Assembly: GCA_030524545.1 (NCBI GenBank)
Contig: JAUNGM010000015.1
Location: 1-64,000 of the forward strand
Direction of reading: 5' to 3'
DNA length: 64,000 nucleotides
From: Eubacteriales bacterium
Lineage (GTDB): Bacteria > Bacillota > Clostridia > Lachnospirales > Lachnospiraceae
Part shown: positions 54,812 through 64,000 of the stretch, in pieces
Layout: the number at the start of each line of letters is the position of its first letter
How positions within the stretch are numbered: the stretch's first letter is position 1
The notes under the pieces: generated by a model
Seen by the model: the letters and a program-made list of their open reading frames with translations, nothing else
Database searches by the model: none
What the model was told of the DNA's origin: nothing
Made by a program: the position numbers and the translations under genes

Positions 54812-56476
54812 TTATTTTCCGGCGGCCTGCGCCCTCTGCTCTTTCTGCTGCTCTACCGGATCTTCCTCCATCAATGAAAAGGCGATGTTAGTGGCATGGT
54901 CAGACACACGTTCCAGACCTGAAATGATATCCGAAAACATCATGCCGGCACTTGCGGTACACTCATTCCGTGTCAGACGCTGGATATGGGATTCCTGAAG
55001 ACTTCTTTCGGCTTCATCCACCTGATCCTCCAGCTCCAGGATTTCCTGCATATGTTCCTGATTATTATGAGAAAACATATCCAACGCATATGTAGTAATC
55101 TTGATGACCATGTCCAGCATACCGGAAAGCTCTCTCTTCGCTTTTTCACTGAAGTCAACGTTCCGTTCAATCCTGCTGATAGCAGCATCTGCAATATTCT
55201 CCGCATGGTCACCGATACGTTCGATATCATTAACCACATGGAAAAGTCCTGCAATACTCTGTTTATCATCGATTGGCAGAGAGGTCTGGTTGATTTTTAC
55301 AAGATAATTGGTAATGGAATGGTTCAGAAAATCAATCTGCTTCTCTACCTGGTATACTTCCTTAATATCATTTTCATCTAAAGTAATCAATGCATTCATG
55401 GCACGCTCTAAGTTGGTAATTGCCATGTGTCCCATACGTTCCATCTCTCTTGTCGCATCAAAGACAGCCGTTGTAGGAGAAAATACGGATTTACTGCCAA
55501 TGAACTGAAGTTCGAAGTCAGTCTCTGCCCCGGCATCCTCACCGCGTACAAAGAAGCCGGTCAGTTTTACAATCTGTTTAATAAACGGAGCCAGAACAAT
55601 TACTTCTACGATCTTGATCAGGGTATGGGCATTCGCTACTTCACGGCCGGGATCCATTCCGGAAATACTTTCGATGAAATGCACAACCGGCTCCAAAGCT
55701 ACGGAAAAGACTACATACATGAGCACCGTACCGATGATATTAAACAGAAGATGGATCAACGATGCCCTCTTGGCATCGCGCTTGCCGTTCAGACCTGCCA
55801 GCAGTGCGGATACACATGCACCGATATTACATCCTAAAATAATAAACAGACAGATTCTGAAATCCAGCAGTCCCTGCTTGGCCAGAAGAAGAATAATACC
55901 TACTGTTGCAGAAGAACTCTGTAAAACTGCGGTTACGATAATACCCATCAGGAGGGCTATAAAATGGTTATCCAAAGATCCCATGATTCCCACAACCTGT
56001 GGTGATTCTTTCAGAACCGACATGGACGTGGACATAGTCGTCAGCCCCATAAACAGGATACCAAAGCCCAGCAGTACCTCTCCAACCCGCTGAATCTTAT
56101 TTTTTTTGCAGAACATTACCATAATGACCCCGGCCATAACAATTGCCGGTGCCAGTGCGGAAAGATTAAACGAAATCAACTGGGAGGTAACGGTAGTACC
56201 GATATTGGCACCCATAATAACTCCGGCTGCCTGGTACAGATTCATCAATCCGGAATTTACAAAGCTGACTACCATAACCGTGGCTGCACTGGAAGACTGA
56301 ATCACCGCGGTAAAAAAGGTACCTACAAGAATCCCGCGAATGGGGGTCTTGGTAAAAAACTCAAGAATACTTCTCATCTTGGCACCGGCAGCTTTTTCGA
56401 GAGCATCGCTCATCAGCTTCATTCCATACAAAAAGAGGCCCAAACCTCCCATTAATCCAAGAATTATCTCTGCCAT
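54812..56476 (-). CDS. Na/Pi cotransporter with PhoU-like domain
   Basis: 554 residues. Two repeats of the Na/Pi motif are clear: TAVIQSSSAATVMVVSFV and TAVLQSSSATVGIILLLA, with GANIGTT. The C-terminal 200 residues are two helical PhoU-like units (ATREMERMGHMAITNLERAM). It probably exchanges phosphate with sodium. It is monocistronic and lies upstream of rpsO. Confidence 0.9.
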   Translation of the reverse strand: MAEIILGLMGGLGLFLYGMKLMSDALEKAAGAKMRSILEFFTKTPIRGILVGTFFTAVIQSSSAATVMVVSFVNSGLMNLYQAAGVIMGANIGTTVTSQLISFNLSALAPAIVMAGVIMVMFCKKNKIQRVGEVLLGFGILFMGLTTMSTSMSVLKESPQVVGIMGSLDNHFIALLMGIIVTAVLQSSSATVGIILLLAKQGLLDFRICLFIILGCNIGACVSALLAGLNGKRDAKRASLIHLLFNIIGTVLMYVVFSVALEPVVHFIESISGMDPGREVANAHTLIKIVEVIVLAPFIKQIVKLTGFFVRGEDAGAETDFELQFIGSKSVFSPTTAVFDATREMERMGHMAITNLERAMNALITLDENDIKEVYQVEKQIDFLNHSITNYLVKINQTSLPIDDKQSIAGLFHVVNDIERIGDHAENIADAAISRIERNVDFSEKAKRELSGMLDMVIKITTYALDMFSHNNQEHMQEILELEDQVDEAERSLQESHIQRLTRNECTASAGMMFSDIISGLERVSDHATNIAFSLMEEDPVEQQKEQRAQAAGK

Positions 56477-56614
56477 TCCCTAATTATCTCCTTGTGTCTT
56501 ATTGCATTATTGTCCTATGTTATTAAGCGCTCTATGACTAACTATATCGTAAAATTGCCGGTTTGTCCACCGGATTTTTACAAAACAGATATTCGGTATT
56601 CACTGCTTCGCTGC

Positions 56615-57508
56615 TTATCTGCCTTCAAAGTACCGTTTTCCATTTGCCACATCGTTGTTCATCTGGCTTCGCAGAGCCTCAAAAGAAGCAAATTTCTGCT
56701 CCGGGCGCTGGTATTTCAGGAATTCCACCACACACTCCTGCCCATACAGGTCTTCGTCACAGTCAAAGAGATAGGTTTCCACTCCCAGAAACTTTTCACC
56801 GACAGTCGGCTTGTATCCCACATTGGTGATTCCCCGGAAAACTCTTTCTCCAAATCTGCTTATGGTTACATATACGCCATTGGGAGGCATGAGCTTCCCG
56901 GCAGACGGAACAAGGTTTACTGTCGGAAACAGGAATTTATGCCCCATGCCTCTGCCATGCTCCACAATCCCTTCCACAGAAAAGTTTCTGCCGAGAAGTA
57001 CGGCCACTTTCTCCATATGGCCCCTTCTCAGTTCTTCCCGTATATAGGTACTGCTGATTTTTCTGCTGCCCTGCATTTCTTTTGGAAGAATTTCTACTGC
57101 AAATCCATATTTTCTGCCAAGCTCCGTCAAAAGCCCCGGGGTTCCCTTTCGTTCAAATCCAAAACGGAAATCTTCTCCCACTGCAACATAAGATGCCTGC
57201 AAATCCCCTACCAGAATTTCTTTCACAAAAGCCTCTGCCTTCATATGCCTGATTCTGTCATCCAGAGGACATTCCAGAAGGACATCCAAACCCATCTTTT
57301 CCAGAAGTCTTTCTCTCTCTTCAGCGGTGAGGATCATTTGACTGGAAGCAACAAAAGCAAACAGAACTGCTTTTGCACCCTCTTCCTTCTGTTTCAGTAT
57401 TTTTTCCACCAGCTTCTGATGTCCCCGGTGTACACCGTCAAATTTCCCCAAAGTCACTGCACTGCCAACCAGACGGGGGAATTCCCCCTGAATCCTCAAA
57501 TACTCCAT
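56615..57508 (-). CDS. ribF: Riboflavin kinase/FAD synthetase
   Basis: 297 residues from the ATG at 57506-57508 (GGAG upstream). FAD-synthetase half: TLGKFDGVHRGHQKLV and a short ISST near 155. Riboflavin-kinase half: GRGMGHKFLFPTVNL. It makes FMN and FAD. Last gene of the nusA cluster. Confidence 0.95.
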   Translation of the reverse strand: MEYLRIQGEFPRLVGSAVTLGKFDGVHRGHQKLVEKILKQKEEGAKAVLFAFVASSQMILTAEERERLLEKMGLDVLLECPLDDRIRHMKAEAFVKEILVGDLQASYVAVGEDFRFGFERKGTPGLLTELGRKYGFAVEILPKEMQGSRKISSTYIREELRRGHMEKVAVLLGRNFSVEGIVEHGRGMGHKFLFPTVNLVPSAGKLMPPNGVYVTISRFGERVFRGITNVGYKPTVGEKFLGVETYLFDCDEDLYGQECVVEFLKYQRPEQKFASFEALRSQMNNDVANGKRYFEGR

Positions 57509-57538
57509 GCCTAACTCCTCATGCCACACTGTCAATGC

Positions 57539-58423
57539 TTAAAGAAACATCTTTACAGGAGCATATTTTTTTCCTCCGGAGTTCCACCGGTAAATTCCCA
57601 CAAACTGCCCTTCTGAGGTACACATGCGCACCTGTCCTTTTGGGCTTATACATGGTACCAGACCTTCGTGGAGAGAATTGCCGTTGTAAAGAAGCCGGTC
57701 TCCCTCCGGAGTACACTGAACCCTGGGATATTCTGACAGGATTTCCTCGATGCTGACCACTATTTCCGGTACGGTTCCTTCATCAGCAGCCTCCTGCACC
57801 TGTGCCAGGGTAAAACTCTCCTCAATAGAAAAACGTCCTGATCTGGTACGCACAAGGTTCTCCATGCATCCGCCGCAGCCCAGCGCCTTTCCGATATCAT
57901 GGCACAGCGTACGGATATAAGTTCCTTTGCTGCAGGTCACAGAAAATCGGACGAGCGGAAGATCTATCTCCAGGATATCAATTGCCGAAAAGTGCACCGG
58001 CCTTGCTTCCCGCTCAATTTCCATGCCCGCTCTTGCAAGTTCATACAACTTTTTGCCGCCTACTTTCAAAGCGGAATACATGGGCGGTATCTGCATCTGG
58101 TCTCCCAGAAAGCTTCGAATCGCCTTCCGGACAGCTTCCTCTGTCACACAAACATCCTTCCTGTCAAGTACTGTGCCTGTCATATCCTGCGTATCTGTTT
58201 CGATTCCAAGATGCAGAACGGCTTCGTATGTTTTTTCTTTTTCTGTCAGCATTTCCACCAGCTTCGTCGCTTTTCCCAATGCAACCGGAAGGACTCCCTC
58301 GGCCTCCGGATCCAGTGTCCCCGTATGGCCGATTTTTTTCATGTGAAGGATACCGCGCAGCTTTGCCACCACATCATGGGAAGTATAACCCTTTTCCTTG
58401 CGGATGATCAGTATTCCGTCCAT
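57539..58423 (-). CDS. truB: tRNA pseudouridine-55 synthase
   Basis: 294 residues from the ATG at 58421-58423, which shares a base with the nrnA stop. Motifs: HTGTLDPEAEGVLPVALGKATK (catalytic Asp) and RAGMEIEREARPV. A GTG one codon earlier is an alternative start. Confidence 0.95.
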   Translation of the reverse strand: MDGILIIRKEKGYTSHDVVAKLRGILHMKKIGHTGTLDPEAEGVLPVALGKATKLVEMLTEKEKTYEAVLHLGIETDTQDMTGTVLDRKDVCVTEEAVRKAIRSFLGDQMQIPPMYSALKVGGKKLYELARAGMEIEREARPVHFSAIDILEIDLPLVRFSVTCSKGTYIRTLCHDIGKALGCGGCMENLVRTRSGRFSIEESFTLAQVQEAADEGTVPEIVVSIEEILSEYPRVQCTPEGDRLLYNGNSLHEGLVPCISPKGQVRMCTSEGQFVGIYRWNSGGKKYAPVKMFL

Positions 58424-59388
58424 CACTCCTCCTGCTCCAGAAGCATCTGCCGCTCAATTTCCGCAGTAATGTTGTTGATCACATCGTACATAGAACCCTG
58501 CAGGTCGCATCCGGCTGCACGCTTATGGCCGCCGCCGCCGAAATAGACCGCAATCCTGCTCACATCAATCTTTCCGTTGGACCGCAGAGATACCTTAAAT
58601 GTCTGAGTCTCCACTTCATACAGGAAAATCGCAACCTTTACACCTCTGGTAAGACGGAGCTGGCTTACAATGCCATCCAGATCCTTGCCGTCCACGCCGT
58701 AAAAGTCCATATCCTTTTTCCGCATATAGCCCACAATGCATTTTCCGTCCTGAAGCATGATGCTTTCTGCAAGCACACGCCCCATCACCTGATTCTGAAT
58801 ATAGGTCTTTTCATAAAATGATTCATCAATAATCCTGCTGAAATCAACCCCTGTCTTCATCAGCTCCCCGGCAATCCTCATGGTCTCCGGAGAAGTTGAC
58901 GAATACTGGAATACACCGGTATCATGAACCATCCCCGTATAAATGGCCGTGGCCACACGGCGGTTCACCTTCTCCGGATCAAACAGGCCGTAAAGCACTT
59001 CACATGCGGAACTTACCTCTCCCCGCACATGGTTCACCTGAGCAAATCCCATGTTGCTTATATGGTGATCTATACACACGGTTCTTTTCGCAGTCTCAAA
59101 ATAATCCCCTGCCACAGCCAGCCGGTCTCTCGAACTGACATCACAGGTAACAAACAGATCATAATTCTTTTCACCGTCTGCTTCCGTCTTTATTTCATCG
59201 ATACAGTCAATATGAGAAAAGATTGGCTTCGGATGATCCAGATAGACATCTGCCCGGATATCCGGATAATATTCCTTAATATAAAGATATAACGCCATAC
59301 AGGACCCCACGCAGTCCCCATCCGGACGGATGTGCCCTGCGATTCCCATAGTCTTTACATGTTCCAGTACTTCTGAAATATTCTTCAT
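58423..59388 (-). CDS. nrnA: DHH phosphoesterase (NrnA-like)
   Basis: 321 residues from the ATG at 59386-59388. DHH motifs: GHIRPDGDCVGS, CDVSSRDR and IDHHISN; the DHHA1 part contains GGGGHKRAAGC. NrnA degrades nano-RNA and dephosphorylates pAp. It lies between rbfA and truB, its usual place. Confidence 0.93.
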   Translation of the reverse strand: MKNISEVLEHVKTMGIAGHIRPDGDCVGSCMALYLYIKEYYPDIRADVYLDHPKPIFSHIDCIDEIKTEADGEKNYDLFVTCDVSSRDRLAVAGDYFETAKRTVCIDHHISNMGFAQVNHVRGEVSSACEVLYGLFDPEKVNRRVATAIYTGMVHDTGVFQYSSTSPETMRIAGELMKTGVDFSRIIDESFYEKTYIQNQVMGRVLAESIMLQDGKCIVGYMRKKDMDFYGVDGKDLDGIVSQLRLTRGVKVAIFLYEVETQTFKVSLRSNGKIDVSRIAVYFGGGGHKRAAGCDLQGSMYDVINNITAEIERQMLLEQEE

Positions 59389-59420
59389 GTTTCCCCTCCT
59401 ATGCCTGCCGAAGTGAAATG

Positions 59421-59813
59421 TCACTCCTCTTTGCCATCTGCCGCTTCCCTTGCGGAAGCATCCTTACCTGTCACATCATCGATCAATTTTGACATATTGA
59501 CACCATATTCAATGGACTCATCCAGAATAAACCGGATTTCCGGCGTATTCCGTAAATTCAGATTCTTTGCAAGCTGACGGCGGATATAGCCTTCCGCGCT
59601 TTTTAATCCGCGGATTGTGGCTTCCTTTGCTTCCTGTGTACCGAGAACACTGATAAATGCCTTGCATGTTTTTAAGTCCGGAGCCACTTCCACAGACATG
59701 ACAGAGGTCATGGGGTGAATACGTGGATCTTTGATTTCACTACGGATGATCATACTTAATTCCTTCTGCACTTCCCCATTGATCCGCGTATTCTTAATGC
59801 TGTTTTTTCTCAT
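59421..59813 (-). CDS. rbfA: Ribosome-binding factor A
   Basis: 130 residues with the KH-like fold pattern VQKELSMIIRSEIKDPRI and SVMSVEVAPDLKTCKAFISV, plus an acidic tail. It acts in 30S maturation. It ends 33 bases before nrnA. Confidence 0.95.
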   Translation of the reverse strand: MRKNSIKNTRINGEVQKELSMIIRSEIKDPRIHPMTSVMSVEVAPDLKTCKAFISVLGTQEAKEATIRGLKSAEGYIRRQLAKNLNLRNTPEIRFILDESIEYGVNMSKLIDDVTGKDASAREAADGKEE

Positions 59814-59838
59814 TCTGTCTCACTCCTGTTCGGGTATT

Positions 59839-62800
59839 CTATCTTGGTACCTCAACCATAATATAAGCTTCTACCTGATCTTCTTCTTTTACATCATTAA
59901 ATCCGCCAAATACCAGACCGCATTCGTATCCTGCTTTGACTTCCTTCACATCATCCTTAAAGCGCTTCAGGGATGCCAGCTCGCCCTCAAAGATCTGCTC
60001 GCCCTCTCTGGTGATACGTACCTTGCAGTTTCTCTGGAAGATACCATCCAGAATATAGCTTCCTGCAATGGTACCAACTCCGGAAGCTTTGAAAAGCTGA
60101 CGGACTTCCGCATGGCCGATGACTTTTTCTTCGAATACAGGATCCAGCATACCTTTCATTGCAGATTCCACATCTTCGATTGCCTGATAAATAACCTTAT
60201 ACAGACGAAGATCCACGCCTTCCTGCTCCGCAAGCTGTTTCGCCATGGCATCCGGGCGTACGTTAAATCCAATGATGATCGCATTGGAGGTTGCAGCCAG
60301 GGAAACATCGGATTCATTAATTGCACCAACCCCTCCGTGGATGACTCTGACAACCACCTCTTCATTGGAAAGCTTCACGAGACTCTGCTTCACTGCTTCC
60401 ACGGAACCCTGGACGTCTGCTTTTACAATGATCGGAAGCTCTTTCAGATCACTCGCCTGAATCTGGTCAAAGAGATTATCCAGGGACAATTTTGCCTTGG
60501 TCTCTTCCAGCAGACGGTTCTTGTTTTCGGATACAAATGCTCCGGCAAAATTCTTGGCTTCTTTATCACTGTCAAAGGACATGATGATCTCACCGGCATT
60601 CGGTACATCTCCAAGACCCAGAATCTCTACCGGGGTAGACGGGCCTGCTTCTTTTACACGTCGTCCCTTGTCATCCATCATGGCACGTACCTTACCGCTG
60701 CATGCACCTGCCGCAATAAAGTCACCTACATGAAGAGTACCCTTCTGTACGAGAATGGTAGCAACCGGACCTTTGCCCTTATCCAGCTGTGCTTCGATGA
60801 CAAGACCTCTGGCCGCACGTTTCGGATTGGCTTTCAGTTCCGCAACCTCTGCTGTCAGAAGGATCATTTCCAGAAGCGTATCAATGCCCTCTCCCGTATG
60901 GGCAGAAACCGGTACAAAAATGGTGCTTCCGCCCCAGTCCTCCGGAATCAGTTCGTACTCGGAAAGTTCCTGTTTTACACGCTCTACATTTGCGCTTGGT
61001 TTATCAATCTTATTAATTGCTACAATAATTTCTACGCCTGCTGCCTTTGCATGGCTGATTGCTTCCACAGTCTGAGGCATGACACCGTCATCTGCAGCAA
61101 CCACCAGAACTGCGATATCCGTTGCATTGGCACCGCGCATACGCATGGCAGTAAATGCCTCATGTCCCGGGGTATCCAGGAAGGTGATCTTCTGATCGTT
61201 AATCTTTACCACATAAGCACCGATGTGCTGGGTAATACCGCCGGCCTCACCTCTTGTGACATTTGTATTTCGGATCGCATCCAGAAGGGATGTCTTACCA
61301 TGGTCAACATGACCCATAACGCAGACTACCGGAGGCCTGGAAACCATGGTAGCTTCATCTTCTTCGTCCTCTTTAAGAAGTTCTTCAATGACATCTACTT
61401 TTTCTTCCAGTTCCGCAATGATATCGTACTCCAACGCAATCTCCTGTGCTTTTTCAAAGTCGATCTCATGGTTTACCGTTACCATCATGCCCTGCATAAA
61501 CAGTTTCTTCACGATTGCAGACGGCTGCATTTTCATTGCTTCCGCAAGCTCACGGATGGTCATCTTCTCCGGAAGGATGATTTCTTTTACTTCCGGTTTC
61601 TTTTCTTCCTGCTTCGGCTGCGGTGCAGGCTTCTGCAGTGCTTTCGGAAGCTTCACGCCGGACTTGCGGCTGTTCTGATTCGGTCTGTGTCCTGTATTTG
61701 CAGTTTTTTCAAATTCTTTTTTCTTATTCTTGTTCTCTCTGTCTCGTTCTCTCTTACTGTCCTTGGAAGTCTTGGTCAGCTCCGGTGCAAATACCACATC
61801 ATTGTCGTTTCTTCTGGTATTCTGACGCTGGTTTCCGCGGTTCTGGCCCGGACGGTTCTGACTGCCTCCGAATCTTCCGCCTTCGCCTCTTCCTTCGGAG
61901 CGCTCCTGACCGCCCTGCGGGCGTCCCTGTCCTCTTGGCGGACGGCTGCCATTATCATTCTGTCTTGGCGGACGGTTCTGGCCGTCTCCATTTCTTGGCT
62001 GACGTCCATCATTGCTTCTTGGCGGACGATCCTGACCGGAACGGTTCTGATTGCTTCGGTCTCCCTGCGGTCTTCTGTCACTTCCGCGGAAATCTCTTCC
62101 GCCGCGGTTATCTCTGTTATCCCGGTTATCTCTGTTGTCCCGGTTATCCCGTCTTTCTCTGGAATCTCTGTTGTTCTCTCTGTTCGAACGGTTTTCTCTG
62201 CTGTTATTTCTATTATCGCGGCTCTCCCGGTTTTCTTCCCTGTTGTCGCGATTTTCTTTATTCTCTCTATTATCGCGCATTTCTTTGCTTTCTGCACGGT
62301 TCTGCTGCGGACGTACATTTCCGGTCTGCTCCTGTGATGCTGGTTTTACAGCCGGCTGAACCGGTGCTGCCGTCACTGCCTCCGCAGCCTTCACTTCTGC
62401 TGCCTTCGGCTTCTCTGCAGCTGGTGTCACAGGTTTTGACTCCGGCTTAGCAGTCTGTGGTTCCGCAGGTTTTACGGACTGCTGTCTCGAAGTCTGGGCA
62501 CCTCCCTGCGGTCTCGGCCCGCCCTTTCTTTCAGCGCCCGGACGTCTGGGCCTGTTTTTCCCTCCGTCGCTCGCATTCTGTGCGTGATATACACGGATAA
62601 TATTTTTCTTCTTTTTGGGAGCCTCTGCTTTCTCAGCTTCCGGCTTCGCGTTTACCATCTTTTCTTCTTTAGAAGTATCCACCTTGGCAATATGCTCCTT
62701 TCCCATCTTTCCAAATTTTTCTTTTAATATAGTGATCGAGGGTTCTTCAAGAATCGTCATATGACTCTTGACGTCAATCCCTCTTCCTTTTAGAAACTCA

Positions 62801-62862
62801 ATAACTTCTCGGTTCTGCCTGCCAAGCTCCCTGGCAAGCTCATGCACTCTGATTCCGGCCAT
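59839..62862 (-). CDS. infB: Translation initiation factor IF-2
   Basis: 1007 residues. An N-terminal IF2N domain is followed by a low-complexity region (about 60-330) rich in Arg, Asn, Asp and Pro, including runs of RDN and REN units. A second IF2N ([20 protein letters not shown]) lies near 435. The GTPase domain has [15 protein letters not shown] and [11 protein letters not shown], and the C-terminal domains bind fMet-tRNA. The long Arg/Asn-rich linker is distinctive. AAGGAGGTAGATGGA precedes the ATG. Confidence 0.97.
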   Translation of the reverse strand: MAGIRVHELARELGRQNREVIEFLKGRGIDVKSHMTILEEPSITILKEKFGKMGKEHIAKVDTSKEEKMVNAKPEAEKAEAPKKKKNIIRVYHAQNASDGGKNRPRRPGAERKGGPRPQGGAQTSRQQSVKPAEPQTAKPESKPVTPAAEKPKAAEVKAAEAVTAAPVQPAVKPASQEQTGNVRPQQNRAESKEMRDNRENKENRDNREENRESRDNRNNSRENRSNRENNRDSRERRDNRDNRDNRDNRDNRGGRDFRGSDRRPQGDRSNQNRSGQDRPPRSNDGRQPRNGDGQNRPPRQNDNGSRPPRGQGRPQGGQERSEGRGEGGRFGGSQNRPGQNRGNQRQNTRRNDNDVVFAPELTKTSKDSKRERDRENKNKKKEFEKTANTGHRPNQNSRKSGVKLPKALQKPAPQPKQEEKKPEVKEIILPEKMTIRELAEAMKMQPSAIVKKLFMQGMMVTVNHEIDFEKAQEIALEYDIIAELEEKVDVIEELLKEDEEDEATMVSRPPVVCVMGHVDHGKTSLLDAIRNTNVTRGEAGGITQHIGAYVVKINDQKITFLDTPGHEAFTAMRMRGANATDIAVLVVAADDGVMPQTVEAISHAKAAGVEIIVAINKIDKPSANVERVKQELSEYELIPEDWGGSTIFVPVSAHTGEGIDTLLEMILLTAEVAELKANPKRAARGLVIEAQLDKGKGPVATILVQKGTLHVGDFIAAGACSGKVRAMMDDKGRRVKEAGPSTPVEILGLGDVPNAGEIIMSFDSDKEAKNFAGAFVSENKNRLLEETKAKLSLDNLFDQIQASDLKELPIIVKADVQGSVEAVKQSLVKLSNEEVVVRVIHGGVGAINESDVSLAATSNAIIIGFNVRPDAMAKQLAEQEGVDLRLYKVIYQAIEDVESAMKGMLDPVFEEKVIGHAEVRQLFKASGVGTIAGSYILDGIFQRNCKVRITREGEQIFEGELASLKRFKDDVKEVKAGYECGLVFGGFNDVKEEDQVEAYIMVEVPR
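62104..62152 (-). repeat. Short tandem repeats encoding RDN units in infB
   Basis: Nine-base units of the GATAACCGG and GACAACAGA type code for consecutive Arg-Asp-Asn triplets; probably slippage-prone. Confidence 0.75.
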
Positions 62863-62875
62863 TCCATCTACCTCC

Positions 62876-63199
62876 TTATGCCTTCTCCAATTCTTTTACG
62901 ATTGCATTCGCAAAATTCTCATCCTGTACGGCAAGGCTGGCACGGAATTCTTTTCCCATGGATTTTCCCAGTCCTTCTTTATCTGAAAGGAAATAGATCG
63001 GAACTTCATAATATTCACACATATTCCGAAATTTCTTTTTTGTATTTTCAGAGGCATCCTCTGCAACCAGTACCAGAAATCCTTTTCCTGTCTTTACCGA
63101 TTTCTCCGTTGAGAATTCGCCGCTGACTGTCTTTCCGGCCTTAGTCGCTAATCCTATCAATGACAGGACCTTATTTCTATTATTTCTCAATCGCTTCAA
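62876..63199 (-). CDS. L7Ae-like RNA-binding protein YlxQ
   Basis: 107 residues of the L7Ae/L30e fold: [20 protein letters not shown], then [18 protein letters not shown]. There is no ATG near the start; TTG at 63197-63199 or TTG at 63188-63190 (spacing 10 from GGAG) are candidates. The gene overlaps ylxR. It binds RNA; the cellular role is unclear. Confidence 0.88.
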   Translation of the reverse strand: MKRLRNNRNKVLSLIGLATKAGKTVSGEFSTEKSVKTGKGFLVLVAEDASENTKKKFRNMCEYYEVPIYFLSDKEGLGKSMGKEFRASLAVQDENFANAIVKELEKA

Positions 63200-63455
63200 A
63201 CTCCTTTTTCAGGTTCTGATAAACTTCATCCGGAATCGAAGCTTTCAGCGAACGCTCAAGCCCATGGCTTTTGATTGCTTTTTCCAGACAGTCCCTGGAG
63301 AAACATACATAAGCTCCCCTGCCGTTTTTCTTTCCGGTAGTATCCAGAACGATTTCGTCCTCTGCAGTTTTCAAAACCCTGATCATTTCTTTTTTACTTT
63401 TCATCTCCCTGCAGCCGGTACATTGACGCATGGGAATCTTACTTTTTGTTTTCAT
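63180..63455 (-). CDS. ylxR: YlxR (RnpM) RNA-binding protein
   Basis: 91 residues: [16 protein letters not shown] near the start and [17 protein letters not shown] in the middle define the family. Recent work on the family links it to RNase P modulation. It overlaps nusA by four bases and ylxQ by 20. Confidence 0.93.
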   Translation of the reverse strand: MKTKSKIPMRQCTGCREMKSKKEMIRVLKTAEDEIVLDTTGKKNGRGAYVCFSRDCLEKAIKSHGLERSLKASIPDEVYQNLKKEFEAIEK

Positions 63456-64000
63456 TCTTCTTCCACTGCGGCCTCTTCATAACTTTCCGGAACAGGAGTT
63501 TCTTCACTGCTCTCATATTCTTCGCCGTATTCCTCATCCTCGTAATATTCTTCTTCGTCCTCGTAATCATAAAGATCACCGGACTCTCTTGCCTGTGTCT
63601 CGCTCTTAATATCAATCTTGAAGCCAGTCAGACGGGCTGCCAGACGGGCATTCTGTCCTTCCTTGCCAATGGCAAGGGAAAGCTGATAATCCGGAACAAC
63701 GACAAGAGCAGTCTTGTCATCCGGGTCAGCCATAACAGCAATAACCTTAGCCGGGCTTAATGCATTTTCGATAAGGATTGCCGGGTTTTCATCCCAGTTG
63801 ATAATGTCAATCTTTTCTCCGCGGAGTTCGTTGACGATCACGCCTACACGCTCTCCCTTCATACCTACGCAGGCACCTACCGGATCCACATCCGGATCGT
63901 TGCTCCACACTGCGATCTTGGTACGTGAGCCTGCTTCTCTGGCAATGCTCTTAATCTCCACCGTACCGTCCTGTACTTCCGCAACCTCGGATTCAAAAAG
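63452..64000 (-). CDS. nusA: Transcription factor NusA, C-terminal part
   Basis: Only the 3' end is in the window. The frame stays open to 64000 and shows [20 protein letters not shown], then [18 protein letters not shown] (KH1) and [17 protein letters not shown] (KH2). The tail is strongly acidic ([18 protein letters not shown]). NusA governs pausing and termination. The gene begins beyond the right edge. Confidence 0.95.
   Translation of the reverse strand, partial: LFESEVAEVQDGTVEIKSIAREAGSRTKIAVWSNDPDVDPVGACVGMKGERVGVIVNELRGEKIDIINWDENPAILIENALSPAKVIAVMADPDDKTALVVVPDYQLSLAIGKEGQNARLAARLTGFKIDIKSETQARESGDLYDYEDEEEYYEDEEYGEEYESSEETPVPESYEEAAVEEE

Noticed and set aside
59731..62337. 868-codon frame opposite infB
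   Set aside because: It is antisense to a complete IF-2 gene; the biased Arg/Asn/Asp codons of infB remove stops on the other strand.

Overview
The window looks like a chromosomal segment of an anaerobic, spore-forming Lachnospiraceae-type Firmicute. The evidence is sporulation sigma factor SigG with a YlmC/YmxH protein, a pyrophosphate-type phosphofructokinase, an oxygen-sensitive NrdG activase, strong AGGAGG ribosome sites, a T-box leader, and clostridial gene orders (nusA-ylxR-ylxQ-infB-rbfA-nrnA-truB-ribF, rpsO-pnp, recO-era, nrdR/ylmC/sigG). I cannot fix the genus from sequence alone.

Positions 1-10869 are the right-hand part of a prophage integrated at the 3' end of the tmRNA gene ssrA; its left end lies outside the window. 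A tyrosine integrase (9773-10852) points at ssrA. Leftward from it come a small two-gene DUF4160 module, an ImmA-like protein, a repressor, a repressor/Cro-like divergent switch with four related inverted-repeat operators, an AntA-type antirepressor, and a tightly overlapping early operon. That operon encodes a Lar-like protein, small orphan proteins, a Spo0A C-terminal-domain protein, a sigma-like protein, an SbcC/RecF-like ATPase and a Sak4-like ATPase.

Positions 10870-26400 are core chromosome: ssrA, a MATE exporter, an aldo/keto reductase, efp, aroK, a YqeG-type phosphatase, citrate synthase, an orphan EutS-like shell protein, a secreted GH5 glycanase, an aminotransferase, gdhA, nrdR, ylmC, sigG, a two-domain PPK2 enzyme and a LysE-family exporter.

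Positions 26400-32100 hold the most unusual locus. It is a TRAP transporter operon whose large permease (DctM) carries three tandem, nearly identical solute-binding (DctP) domains in one 1465-residue protein. The operon has its own promoter, an operator-like palindrome at the predicted start site, and a T-box leader with a terminator. A tRNA-sensing leader on a TRAP transporter with a tethered triple receptor is the best candidate here for an undescribed system.

Positions 32100-64000 are mostly housekeeping: PPi-phosphofructokinase, an aldose-epimerase-like protein, a secreted transglutaminase-like surface protein, glycyl-tRNA synthetase, recO, era, an M16C protease, glf, putP, a debranching-enzyme-like protein that has lost its catalytic residues, exoA, dut, nrdG, pnp, rpsO, a Na/Pi transporter and the nusA-infB-truB-ribF cluster running off the right edge. 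Two families of short dispersed repeats, each with two copies in the window, sit in intergenic regions.
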